Shown here piece by piece: positions 1-10,735 of a stretch of DNA of 64,000 nucleotides. The notes beneath the pieces were generated by a model that made no database searches, had not been told where the DNA came from, and was given only the letters and a program-made list of their open reading frames with translations. A program made the position numbers and the translations under genes. Source of the DNA: Xiphydria camelus (Eukaryota; Arthropoda; Insecta; Hymenoptera; Xiphydriidae). Every line of letters starts with the position of its first letter. The first letter of the stretch is position 1. The stretch covers positions 21,991,934 through 22,055,933 of the forward strand of contig OY783197.1 in NCBI GenBank assembly GCA_963678675.1, given 5' to 3'.

Positions 1-445
1 CAATGAAGTAAGGCTCCAGTCGTCCCTAATGCGACGTGCAGGTGCACTACCAAGGCCCGCGTACGAGCGCTGCCAACGCGGCTACACTAGAATGCACTAT
101 CCGCCTACGTAACGGAGTCGGGGCCTCCCGTTTAAACGCGCGTTGTACATCAGACGCGAAGGGGAAACTGGCGTTGCATATACGTAGTATGTATAAGTAA
201 CCGCGTAAATAGGCAGGCCATTATGTCTCGAGATTTACACGAGATCTTGGAGGCTCTCCTCTATATATGCACGGCTGATATACGATCGTGCGATTGTGGG
301 CATTAACGTACTGTATTTATTGTAGATGGTTATACGTATACATACATATATGTAATAGAACTTCTAGGTGCTGAGAAACGGAGAACTCTCGTTATACGGT
401 CCGACCTTTCGCGACTTCGCTGTTCTAGAGAATCGAGAATCTTGT
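1..445. other. Unique non-coding DNA, no feature seen
   Basis: Mixed CpG-rich then AT-richer sequence. The open frames are short and have no recognisable content. Confidence 0.6.
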
Positions 446-497
446 TACACTGAAAAAAGAATTTAGTTGTTCCAACCAAATTGTTTGGTGTGTGCTG

Positions 498-705
498 AAG
501 GTTAAATTTACGTGCCACAAAAGAAACTTTAATCATTATCTCATTATTTATGAACTTTTGGCTTACATCGATATAAGACTTTGTTGTAGATAAAAATATA
601 TTCTTCAAAAAAGTACTATACAAACATTAGCTAAAAGCTTATAGATAACGAGACAATAGTGATTTAAGTTCCTTTCCTGGCAAATAAGTTTAGCCTCGTG
701 TGATA
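498..705. mobile_element. Family W palindromic element (copy W1), nested in A1
   Basis: Matches the better preserved copy at 32237-32426 across the region: a left arm with rrGGTTAAAyTTACkygcCA-like sequence, the ATTATCTCATTATTTATGA core, CGATATAAGACTTTGTTGTA, and a right arm TTTCCTGGCAAATAAGTTTA. The left end is diverged. Confidence 0.65.
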
Positions 706-907
706 TACAGGGTGGATTGGCCAAGAGGGCTGAAACAGGAGGAGCCTAATTTTGTTCAGTTTATACATTGACCAATGGCATGACTTCTCACTCGATACTT
801 TGTTGAAGAGTTGAGAGACGAGTGGATTGATATCACTGATCGGTGTGTTAACTCTGAACAGTATTAGGCTCCTCCTGTTTCAATCCTTTTAGCCGTTACA
901 GCCTGTA
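706..907. mobile_element. Palindromic MITE with TACAGG ends, nested in A1
   Basis: The arms 731-750 and 863-882 are perfect 20-bp inverted copies. The outer ends TACAGGGTGG and GCCTGTA extend the imperfect terminal repeats to about 45 bp. There is no coding capacity. TACAGG ends recall some mariner-type non-autonomous elements, but assignment is inference. Confidence 0.7.
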
Positions 908-1240
908 TAGTAGTCGAAATAACTAAATTTTTTCAATCCATTAAATAAAATTTGTTTTGTTGGTAGATTTTAATGAACTCAAATTCACTGCTTTGTTAAA
1001 TCTATACTACTAAGAAAAAACGTTTGATTCAACCAAACTTTGAGGTTACCGGCAGGCAACTAAGTGTATAGTTATTTCAACACATATTTAACTAAAGCAG
1101 CTAAATATTTGGTCACTTCAACTACATTTTAGTTACTCAAATTACATATTTGTCGAGATGATTATATATTTAGTTGGACGTCCGAGAAATTTTGGTTTGC
1201 AAAATTTAATTAAATCAACCAATTTTTTGTTCTCAGTGTA

Positions 1241-2235
1241 AACATATTCGATTCTATTCTATCGCATGACTCGCATAACGTCCTTATATCCCTTCCTGCA
1301 GCAACACAGCACAACTATACACACTAGTATAGACACTAGCCGCGTATACACCTACATTTCGAGAAACGCACGTATCGACCGCGTATACGCACGTCCCCGA
1401 GATACACATTGTGCGTACCGTGCACACGCTCCATGCCTGCTGTCTCACCTCCCATTACCTGTACAGGGACTGGATGGATAAAAAAGTGTTTACGTCTTGC
1501 GAGTGGATACCACTCCTCGCTTTTTTGCTCTCAGTCGTTACAACAATCGGGCCACGTGGGCATCTCGAAACTCTTTCCAGTCGGAGGATACTCGAAAGAG
1601 ATAGATAGATAGAGGGAGGGGGGAAGGAGAGAGAGAGAGAGAGAGAGAGAGGCAGATACAAGTAGAACAAGGAGAAGAGTAAGAAAGAGAAAGAGAGAGA
1701 GAGCGAGAGATGAGGATGAGAGCCTCGAGGAGATTGCGAACGGCCGTGTCGGATGAGCACCGAGATAAATGAACGGGGCGGACGGACGGACGGACGGAAC
1801 GACGACCGCGCGGCGCAACGGAGCGAATGTTTGTTATACGTTGTGTCGGATAAACGCGAGCCATTGTGTTGCGTTTCTTGTTGAATCATTAAAATTCATG
1901 GAAGTGCAAATTAACCATGACGTGTGCGACCAGGTGTTTGTCGTCCGTACGGGCATACCGTGCAAGGATATCGCACGCTCGCGGTTCACCTAGAAACGAC
2001 GACGCCGCCGGACAACGTGACTTATTGCAGCCGCTCCTCGAGAAACTGGTCGCGCCGCCGCTTCGAGCCGTGCATCCGTGCGCGCATGCGCGCACACGCG
2101 ATTGCCGATGATCGGAGGGCGTACAGCATCGATACGGTCGAACTTGTCGGTGACTCGGGAGCGAGCGCGCGATTGTATACTTATCTGAGAACTCGAGAGG
2201 GACATCTCGCTCTTATGACGCGCGATGGACACCGA
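1241..2235. other. CpG-rich unique region with microsatellites
   Basis: Contains a GATA/GA-rich stretch (about 1598-1710, with a GA run near 1628-1652) and a GGAC tetranucleotide repeat (about 1779-1798). Overlapping open frames on both strands are driven by the GA repeat and by absence of stops in CpG-rich DNA; none looks like a protein. Confidence 0.6.
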
Positions 2236-2935
2236 GAAAATAATTTGTTTGTAGTTGATAAATGTTTGTTTGAATATGGCGAGTTAAACATTTTATTGGA
2301 CCCCGAAAATGTTCGTTAGCTATTACAATATTTATTTGACACAATTATATTCCTTGAGGCAACCATTTGAATGAAATAAACATTTCAACAATAATCGTGT
2401 ATTGAAATAATCGTTAATACGTAAGTTAGAATTACTAAAATTTAGTTGAGGTAACTAGATACTTAGCTGCTTCAACTAAATATTTGTCCAAGTAACTATA
2501 TAGGTATTTAATTGGACGCCCATAACCTCAAAATTTAGTTGAATCAAACAATTTTTTTTCTCAGTGTAGTTAGTATAATACTTCCACCGTTCAACTAACA
2601 AGAACTTTTGTCGATACAAACCAATTCGGATTGACTTAACAAAGCATTGAAGTTGAATAGATTTCCATCTACCGACAAATCGAATCTTATCGAATGAAAC
2701 AACCAAAATTTAGTTATTCTACTTATATACAGTTCAACCAAACATACAATGGTTAATTAGACGAAATTTAACCTTCAACCCAAACAATTTGGTTGGAACA
2801 AAATTTTTTTCTCAAAATCCTTTCAGGCAACCATTTAAATGAAATAAACATTTTTAATGATTAATATTTATTTTCTCGTCCTAACGAAATATTTATTTAG
2901 CCGTGTTTAAAGTTACATTTATTAATGTATGATAT
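2236..2935. mobile_element. Family B element (copy B1) interrupted by family A element (copy A2)
   Basis: Family B sequence runs from ACCGAGAAAATAATTTGTTT through GAATATGGCGAgTTAAACAT and GAGGCAACCATTTGAATGAA. It is interrupted at about 2400-2815 by a family A copy and resumes with GGCAACCATTTAAATGAAAT to about 2935. The repeated GGCAACCATTT motif on both sides of A2 shows the interruption, though it also implies a duplicated stretch larger than a normal target-site duplication. Confidence 0.6.
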
Positions 2936-3504
2936 ATAGGTACCTAATTAATATAATGTTAATTAAGTTTTCTCTCGGTGCACTCGGTTTAATCTACGAG
3001 CTCTGCCCCCCGCTATAGGTAGAGTGTACGCATTTGTCAGTCCGGCTGCGTTTGACTGGTAACAGAACCGCATTACCGATTCGGTGCGCATATCGGTATC
3101 TGCACGCTCGATACCGCGTACCGACTTCTACTTCCTTATTGATCAATTTTCTCCTCCGTGAACTTTATACCCGCTATTGCGCTGCCGTCGCAGAGCTACG
3201 GAAAGTACACGTAGATATCCGCCGCGGTATCGCTCGCAGTTCCGCGAGCTCGGATTCTCCATAAGAGAGTTGCGAACGTGTTTTCGTATCGGTTCAATCG
3301 CGAGCTATACATATATGTAGTTATTCGTTGTATACGTAATTCGAGTATGTTTTCGTTAACCTACTTTCTTTTTTGTCGGTTCTTTTGAAAATGTAAAGAA
3401 ACGATTCGCTCGGATCTGAACTTATTGCGAAAGATTTCAGTTCTACGCGGTATCCGTAAAATAAGAGCGAAAAGGATCTATTTACTTTTCTCATTTCGAA
3501 TAAG
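2936..3504. other. Unique non-coding DNA, no feature seen
   Basis: AT-rich then CpG-rich sequence. A short open frame at 3034-3264 has no recognisable content. Confidence 0.55.
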
Positions 3505-4017
3505 CAGGCTTCACAGTGTCCTCTATTCCCCTTTATTTCCCTATTTTTCTAAGTTTGCCCCTTTTTACCCTAAAACTCGCGATTTTCTCCTTTCTCATCT
3601 ATAATTCGATATTTTTCCTCTAAAACCACTTATTATTCAGCTTCTCAGCTGAGTTTGTCTTTTCATCATTTCGGATGACATGAAAAAGGTCAAAATGATA
3701 TTTTTTTTGCTAAAACGATACTATATCCCTACTTTTTGTCTATCTGCATCGATATTTCATTTAGAATATAACGTGGTTAAATTAATGTTTTTTACCTGAA
3801 AGAGAGATATGAGATATAAATTTTCAAGTTACAGAAACATCCTTCATAACCTTAATAAATATTGGTGTTTCATTGTATATCTTAAAAATCGTTTTTTTTT
3901 CAAACATTGCACTTTTCTAATTTCGGGAAATTCTCCTTTTTTGATCAAAATTGTCCCCTTTTTTGTCATAATTTCCTCTGTTCCCCTTCAAATGAAATAA
4001 ATAGGACCTGTGAAACC
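3505..4017. repeat. Family G dispersed repeat (copy G1)
   Basis: Pyrimidine-rich repeat sharing long matching blocks with 19508-20030 in intron 1: TCCCCTTTATTTCCC-like start, ACCCTAAAACTCGCGATTT, ATTCgATATTTTTCCTCTAAAA, and a CCTTTTTTgAtcAAAATTGTC block near the end. No terminal repeats were recognised. Confidence 0.7.
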
Positions 4018-5640
4018 TGCAATAGGTTATACGCGATACTAATTTCGACTTCGAAGTTCTCTAATTATCATCTGCAATTCTGCCAGAAATGTTAGAAATT
4101 CTTAATTTCGTTTTCATTTTTCTCATTATCGCCGTGCAAACTTTCGCTAAGGCATCTGTATCGCTTTTCTTCTTAAACAAAATCTTAATCTCCTCCCACA
4201 AAGAACAGAGCAGCGGAACGATAAGAGTCTAACCGCTTCATCTTATTCCTTGTGCTCGGCTCTTCCGTTCGAATAAATATAACAATTTCCATTTAAATTC
4301 TCCAACTTTTTTCCGACCAAATCGCCGGCCGAAATGGCACACTGCGGGGGCGCTGGTGGAGGGGCCGAATAGGAGGTGGCAAAACTGGGAGGGCCGGAGA
4401 GGCACACACACACACACACACACACAAGCCGGGTATATAAATCGCCGCGAGGATCGCGCGGAACGACTCGTTGCCAGGATTTACCGGCGGATACTTATTG
4501 GCTGCGGGTTTCAGTATGCGCGAGGCGCGCGCATTTACGGGCCGCGGGAATGGTTGCGGCGGTTTCAATCTGTTAAGGGTTCGTTCCGGTAAACGAGCAT
4601 TCGGATGCTTGGTTTTAATTGCATCCTCGTCGATCGTTGTGTCGTTTGAATGACACGCAGGACGACTTGCATATTGCAGCATCTGCTGCTCACCTGTAGA
4701 GTTTGTTGCACTCCTGTATGCATAGTTTATCGTCGCAGATGTGGTGCAGGTATAATTGCGTCATTGAACGCTTCTACGAGAATTCACTCTCCTCGAGAGA
4801 CGAGGTTTCCCTGATTTTCATTGCGTCCTCGATGATCGTTATGGTTTTTAGGAGAGATTAAAGTTTTATGATTCTCTTCTGATATTATTTCCTCAAATCT
4901 CTCTTTACCGAATTTATTACAAATACTATTGCACCGCTTTTTCTTATCCTTTCATAATGATCAAATGAGGAAAGATTGGTAATTTTGTCGTCATCCTTGA
5001 AAAATAAGAAGCTATTAAAACTCATTATTTTTGAACATCTGACTCGATGAAAGTCCTGTAACGAAAAAAAAAAAAGAAAAAACTATGACTTTCATTGTAA
5101 CCAAAGAAATCTGTTAAACATTTTTATCTCAGCAGCGAACTATTTTCGTTATCGTAACAAAAATGCTGCTATAATAATTAATTTTCGATGTTTTTAAACC
5201 AAATTAATTTTTTCCGTACATTCTCGACCAAATTGATGAGAGGTCACAAGTGCAAAAGTTATGAGAATTCTATTTCTGCGCCTATGTCTCGTAGAGCGAA
5301 AGGTAGATATTAATCGGCATTCATGTCAGTTTTTATCCATAGATCTCAAAAGATGTTCTCTTCCAAGGTAACCTGTTATTTCGTAATGGGGAACGATATG
5401 GTACATTTTGTACCTACTCGTTTATCGGTAGACCGCCGGGTCTCGTTCGGTTCGTACCGTTATAAGTACGTGGTGCCGCGGGTGTACGTCGTGTAAGATC
5501 CTAGATTTGGGGATTAAACGCGTGTCTGGAGTCTAGCCGGGGCCTTTCACTAGTCACGCGACGGTAGTTCGTAAGTTTCGTCCGGCCCCGCGTGAATATA
5601 GATGGTTCGAGATTACACGGAGGCGCATATAGACGGAGAT
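4018..5640. other. Non-coding region with a CA microsatellite
   Basis: A CA dinucleotide run lies at about 4402-4426, and overlapping frames around 4240-4680 are its by-products. From 4690 to 5640 the sequence is AT-rich with a short repeat-like patch at 5080-5225 resembling family J. Nothing else is supportable. Confidence 0.55.
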
Positions 5641-5649
5641 AGCATCATT

Positions 5650-5965
5650 CGAGATTTTATTTAATAATGGTATTAGCTAACCCTCATACATGGAAAATAA
5701 ATGATTTTGCAATCTTAGCAAAACTCGGTTTAAATGGGAACTTTTTGCTACCATGACAGAAATATTATCTGTGGCAGCAAAAGATTTGTTCAATAATAGT
5801 AAATCGAACTACAATCACAGTGACATTTTTTTCGTAAAAATATTTGCTATCCCAGCAAATATTTTAGATAATTTTCTCAAACTTTTTTAGACATTGATTT
5901 TTCTTAAAACGGCAAATTTCTACGATAAAAAAGCGTGTAATTATATAATCAATTTTGACGGCGAC
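5650..5965. repeat. Family J dispersed repeat (copy J1)
   Basis: Shares TTTGCTAyCCCAGCAAATAT-type core and TTGTTCAATAATrGyAA-type block with 14745-14975. The phrases TTGCTACCATGACAG and GCAAAAGATTTGTTC recur in altered form. Confidence 0.55.
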
Positions 5966-7104
5966 AAGAAATTACATACCTACTAAAAATCTTCGGGCCA
6001 TTATATGACCCATTCTACTCTAAAACGCATATTTTACTGATAGATTTCATTTTATGAAATGTGCGGATATTATAATCTAAATTTTGAATGACTGTTCTAA
6101 CAAAATAAAGGCCTCGTACATCTGTATAATATTTCCATTTTCAAGTCAAAAAGCGCGTGTTACAGAGAGATGGTGACGGATTCGCACATGCTCTGCTCGC
6201 TTATATAAAAAAGTCTAATTAAATTTAAAGTTTTAGCGATTTTAAAAGTTACTGAACAGTCCAACAATACACCTGAGGAACGGAATAAAAATTGTACCTA
6301 TTAATAATCAGCATATACATTTATTTTTCATTTCCGATTGGGTCATATTTGACCCGAAGTTCTTAAGTGTACAGTCAAAATCGGGGCCGTGTACGAGGGC
6401 TAAAAACGAATTGTGATCAATATTCAATTATTACCACTGTACCGGAACGAATTTAAATTGCAATGTCTCTCTATTTTGAAGCTCGTGCAATTCTAAAGAA
6501 CGTATATACTTCACGCATACAAATGTTTCCTGCGAGAAATCTTCCTTTGAATCGAATAAACGATTTTTTTCCGAACACTTGGCACGCACGATCGGAATTT
6601 AAAATAACGTACTTCATCGGTTCGAAGAGTTCCGCTCGCCATTTCCTTCGAGTAGGACCGAAAGTGAACGGCTGATCTAAATCGACCAATGCTCGCCAGC
6701 CCTGACGCGTCGTTACCCCCGACTCGCGCCCAGGAGACCAGGACCCATCAGCGACGTGTGCTAACACGTCCGCGAGAGAAGGCGCGGGTACCGTACTCCT
6801 TATACATAATTCATAACGCCCTCTCTACGAATACGCTTCGAGGGTTATAAATATTTAGATCGTCCCGAAGATCAGGGTGAAGAAACGCACGAATACTGGA
6901 ACACTCGCACAATGGTTGGCCGTTACGTCACATCGCGGAGCGCACGAAGGGGTCAACGTGCAGTGCGAGCAGTGCTGGCGGCAGTGGGCTATATGGAAGT
7001 GCATACAGGCGATGCTTCTGTAGGTAATGCACGGCGCGCGCGTAAAGTCGAGCGCGGTTGTGTAGTCGAATTACCGCGGTGACGACGTTTTCCCTCGGAG
7101 GGGT
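5966..7104. other. Unique non-coding DNA, no feature seen
   Basis: AT-rich to 6460, then CpG-rich to 7104. Open frames at 6463-6767 on both strands overlap each other and match nothing recognised. Confidence 0.5.
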
Positions 7105-7389
7105 CTAATTTTCAGTTAATACCTGCTTTTTCGAGCTGATTTGAAAAATCACAGATTTATTGACGATGTCTTGGTCTTCTTTTGAGATTCTCCCAATAAA
7201 TCTGTTCTTTCTGGAATCAGCGTGAAAAAATACACAAAGTAGAGTGGCTGAGAATTCGATTTCAGAGATTTTGATTTTTGTGAAAAACAGAAGATGTGAA
7301 TCTTTTGTCAAAAATCGAAATCGCTCGAATCGGTCGCTCGACAACCCTATCTTATGTATTTTTTCGCGCTGATTACGCAAAGCACACAT

Positions 7390-7640
7390 GAAGGGTACAG
7401 GAATAAAACAGGGAATGTCACAAAAACAAAATCTTGAGAAATTAAGCCTTTTAATCTTGGAGATCTCTTGTTTTATGCCTGTATACCAATATTTTATTTG
7501 CATTTTCTGTGGACATCTATCGTTTTATTCCTGTAACAGTCCTACCACTAAAAGGTACACATAAAATACTATAGATAGCGATGAAAACCCAATTTTCGAC
7601 GAAAAGTGGACACATTCCCTGTTTTATTCCTGTACCCTTC
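7390..7640. mobile_element. MITE with perfect 29-bp terminal inverted repeats, inserted in D1
   Basis: The arms 7390-7418 and 7612-7640 are exact reverse complements over 29 bases, starting GAAGGGTACAGG. ACAT flanks both sides (7386-7389 and 7641-7644). The neighbouring D unit at about 8205-8250 shows the unoccupied site with a single copy of the flanking sequence. No coding capacity. Confidence 0.88.
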
Positions 7641-7771
7641 ACATATTAGATTGATATCTCTAAGAAAATATAAGATATCAGAAATTGTATGCATGACAAA
7701 TTTGTTGTCTCGGAAAATTAGGTACTGATATCTTGGTATTTTTGTTTGAGATTTGCTGAACAATAGTTATT

Positions 7772-8050
7772 TTCGTTATTAGGGCGTGAAGCGCTGTTTT
7801 TAACGAGTGTGAAGTTTGCCGCACGAGCGAAGCGAGTACGGCAATCACACTCGTTAGAACGGCGCGAAACAACCGAATAACGAATTTTATTTTTTGTCAC
7901 TAAGTGTCAAATACGAGGTTGACGATTTCACGCACTGCGCAGGATATTTCACGCACTGCGCAACTTTTCACGAATTGGTGTGTGAAAGATGATTTCACAT
8001 GCATCGAGGACGATCATGAAACCGAGTATTTGACACTGAGTGACAAAAAT
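7772..8050. mobile_element. Compound hairpin insertion in D1
   Basis: Two palindromes lie end to end. The first (7772-7885) has outer arms TTCGTTATT and inner perfect 11-bp arms 7802-7812 / 7845-7855 around GCACGAGCGAAGCGAG. The second (about 7887-8050) has arms TGTCACTaAGTGTCAAATAC and their inverted copy. A direct repeat TTTCACGCACTGCGCA occurs twice near 7926 and 7950. The flanking D sequence (GTTATTTTCG) resumes on the right. Confidence 0.65.
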
Positions 8051-8575
8051 GTTATTTTCGGAATCAGCACGAAAAAATACACTAGATAGAGTGGTTGAAA
8101 ATTCGATTCCAGAGATTTCGACTTTGGTAAAAAATTGAAAAACATTTTGAAAAAATCAAAATTGTTGGAATCGGTCGCTCGGACACCCTATCTTATGTAT
8201 TTTTTCGCGCCGATTACGAAAAAGCGTACATATATTATCGATACTTCAAAGAAAATATAAGATGTCAGGAATGTTATGCACAAAATATTGTTTCTCCTAG
8301 GAACATTATTCATATTTCGGTATTCCTTTGAGATTTGCTGAACAAATATGTTATTTTTTGAATCAGCACGAAGAAAGACATCGAATAGAGTGATTGAAAA
8401 TCCGATTCCCCAGAGGTTTTGACTTTTGCGAAAAATTGAAAAAACGACACTGGAAAAATTGAAATCTCTAGAATCGGTTACTCGATCATTCCATCTTATG
8501 TATATTTTCACGCTTATATCAAAAATTACAGTCATGTCAATATCTGGAAGGAAATACAAAGTATTAATAATTTAT

Positions 8576-9448
8576 GCGTACCAGACAATTTTTCATCCCT
8601 CATAAAATCGTCCGAGAGGTCTATTACTGCGTGTGTAATCTACGTATGTACGAGGTTCAGGAAAAATCAGTTATTATACTTCAGACTGGAAAACCTTGTA
8701 GAGTCAGAAATCTGCTTTCAAACACCGGATATCGTCTCGAAGCTTTTCCCTTTTCCACGCGACGAAATTTCCAAATTCGCCCGTATATCGGACGTACCGC
8801 GCGCCGTAGAAATTCTACACTCTCGCGGCATACCTACATATATACCGAGTATATCAGTTTAAATCAATAGATGTGCCGTAACGCCCACGAATCCCGTGCG
8901 GGCCGTGGAAAACGCCATCGGAGAGAGACACCCACCGCGGAGAAAAATGTGCCTAAAGGGAGATAGCCTGACCCGGCCGACCTAGCCTAACTAGTCGCGC
9001 GCAAGTGAACCTTGTATACGTATATACACACGTATATACCCGCGCCCAAGTCCAGCCTAGCAACAGTAACGATAATAACGCCGCGAGTAACGAGAGCGTT
9101 ACGTGGAATCGAAAAGTCGAGGTGCGCGAGGGAGAAACAGAGAGGGGACCTTCGCGATCATTGTTTTTATTCCCACGTCGACATTTTCCGCGAATCTCTC
9201 GACACTTCGCTGTAAATTAGTTTCTCTCCGTAAGCGTCGAGCAGAGGCCGATGTCTGTAGACGGGGATCTTCGGGGAAGCGATCGATCGATGCTCGGTAT
9301 ACAATGTCGTTCGCGGATGTGTCGATTGATCGGAGGGCGTGAGAAACGCTCGAGCGAGTTTCTTGATGGATCGTTTAACGTTAAAAATGCAAAGGCTGCG
9401 CTAGTATAGGTGCACGGAATATTTGCGATTTTTTCATTTAATTTCTAA
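8576..9448. other. Unique CpG-rich non-coding DNA
   Basis: Several overlapping open frames without recognisable content; no repeat or RNA feature seen. Confidence 0.5.
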
Positions 9449-9691
9449 ACTGGGAGAAATAATTGCTGGTGCTAAACAAATTTCTTCAATCAAAAAGATG
9501 ATATAATTTCAGGATCAAGCTATGGTTTTCTTCGTGCAAGAAAATATTTGATAGGCACGAGTAATTGTTTTTTTCTTTGCGCAGAAAGAATTTCTTGCTC
9601 CCCTATGACGGTATTCTTTGCAACATGTTCTTCGATTATTCTTGATTCTAGAAACATTATTTTGACACTAGCAATTATTTCTTTTAGTGTA
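9449..9691. mobile_element. Family K MITE-like element (copy K1)
   Basis: Begins ACTGGGAGAAATAATTGCTG and ends GCAATTATTTCTTTTAGTGTA, which are inverted to each other. The interior matches 49532-49823 closely, including ATAATTTCAGGATCAAGCyA and TCTTCGTGCAAGAAAATATT. Confidence 0.75.
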
Positions 9692-9692
9692 C

Positions 9693-9926
9693 ATCGAGAA
9701 TAAATTAATTGGATCTATTGAAAATGACTTGCGAGGTCGCAAGTATTTATTTATTTACATCAATAAGATTTTTTTTATATATCATGTGGCACAGCATGTG
9801 ATTGCAAGGAGAGAAGAAGTGTTTAATTAATACGAAAAAAAGATTTAATTTATAATATGTAAATAAATAATGACCTGTGACCCCACGAGTACATTTTAAT
9901 AGATCCAATCAACTTTTTTTCTCTGT
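9693..9926. mobile_element. Family E palindromic element (copy E1), abutting K1
   Basis: The ends ATTGGATCTATTGAAAATGA and its inverted partner near 9885-9910 form long arms. The sequence matches 27723-27976 and the interrupted copy at 59222-60318. Confidence 0.75.
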
Positions 9927-10504
9927 ATATTAAATCTTTATCACACTCTCCAATTGATTTATGAGAAAACTTTGTTGGTCAAGGCCGATAAGAATAGTCT
10001 GGAAGAAAAAAATGTCAATTATTTAACTGGCTCCCCCCGATCGTACCCTCCTCCCCTGTATCGCGCGTTTAATAACCAATCCACTATATTTAATTATTTC
10101 GGGGCACTCTGAAAGGGGGGCGCAACCCACCCTAGTCATCGGAGGTACCGAGGGATAATTACGGGGTGGTTAATCAACGCGATAATCCATTTAATCATCG
10201 TTAATCATCGCCGACGTCCTCTCGGAGAGGGTGCCCAACGCGAACGCGCAAAGTCCGATTGACGTCGACTCGAAAATCGTAGATATATCTTTTTTGTAAT
10301 CTGGCGTTTTTTAATCGCGTGTGTCTCCAATTAATTAAAATTATTCTACCTATGAAATATCGTGATAATATTGCAAATTTAATAAATTTTATCGCTCCTT
10401 GGTATCGATCTTCGACAATAATTATCACTAGTTGACATAACTTTATCGCGGTATGATTAATGTTTTTATTTCAGCAACAAGATCTATTTTTATCACAATC
10501 TTAT

Positions 10505-10735
10505 ACTTACTGAAAACAACATTTTTTCAACCACAATCTCTTGGGATGGCCAACTAAATATATAGTTATCTCAACAAATGTGTAGTTATAGTAATTAAGA
10601 TTTAGTTAAGGTAACTTGATACTTAGCTGCTTCAACTAAATATTTGTTCAAATAACTATATATTAGTTGGCCGCCTCTAATCTCAAAATTCAGTTGAATC
10701 AAACGAATTTTTTCTCAATATAGTTAATACTATAC
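10505..10735. mobile_element. Family A element (copy A3)
   Basis: Shares GGATGGCCAACTAAATATAT, AGTTATCTCAACAAATrTGT and ACTTAGCTGCTTCAACTAAA with copies A2 and A4, and ends in a TTTTTTCTCAATATA form of the common terminus. Confidence 0.7.

Larger units (their letters stand above)
446..1240. mobile_element. Family A MITE-like element (copy A1) with two nested insertions
   Basis: The ends are TACACTGAAAAAAG on the left and TTCTCAGTGTA on the right, an inverted terminal match. The interior has the family A signature of repeated TTTAGTTG, AACTAAAT and ATATAGTTA phrases, shared with copies at 2430, 10505, 16960 and 47780. Two other palindromic elements sit inside it (498-705 and 706-907). No transposase frame is present. 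Confidence 0.7.
7105..8575. repeat. Family D palindromic tandem repeat (locus D1), about 300-bp units with nested insertions
   Basis: At least three successive units share GGAATCAGCrCGAAaAAAwAC, a TTCGATTyCaGAGATTT block and its inverted partner, and TATCTTATGTATTTTTTCGC. Equivalent points at 8052 and 8350 give a period near 298 bp. Each unit is itself a hairpin: about 7218-7285 pairs with 7309-7377. Two insertions interrupt the array (7390-7640 and about 7772-8050). Confidence 0.78.
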
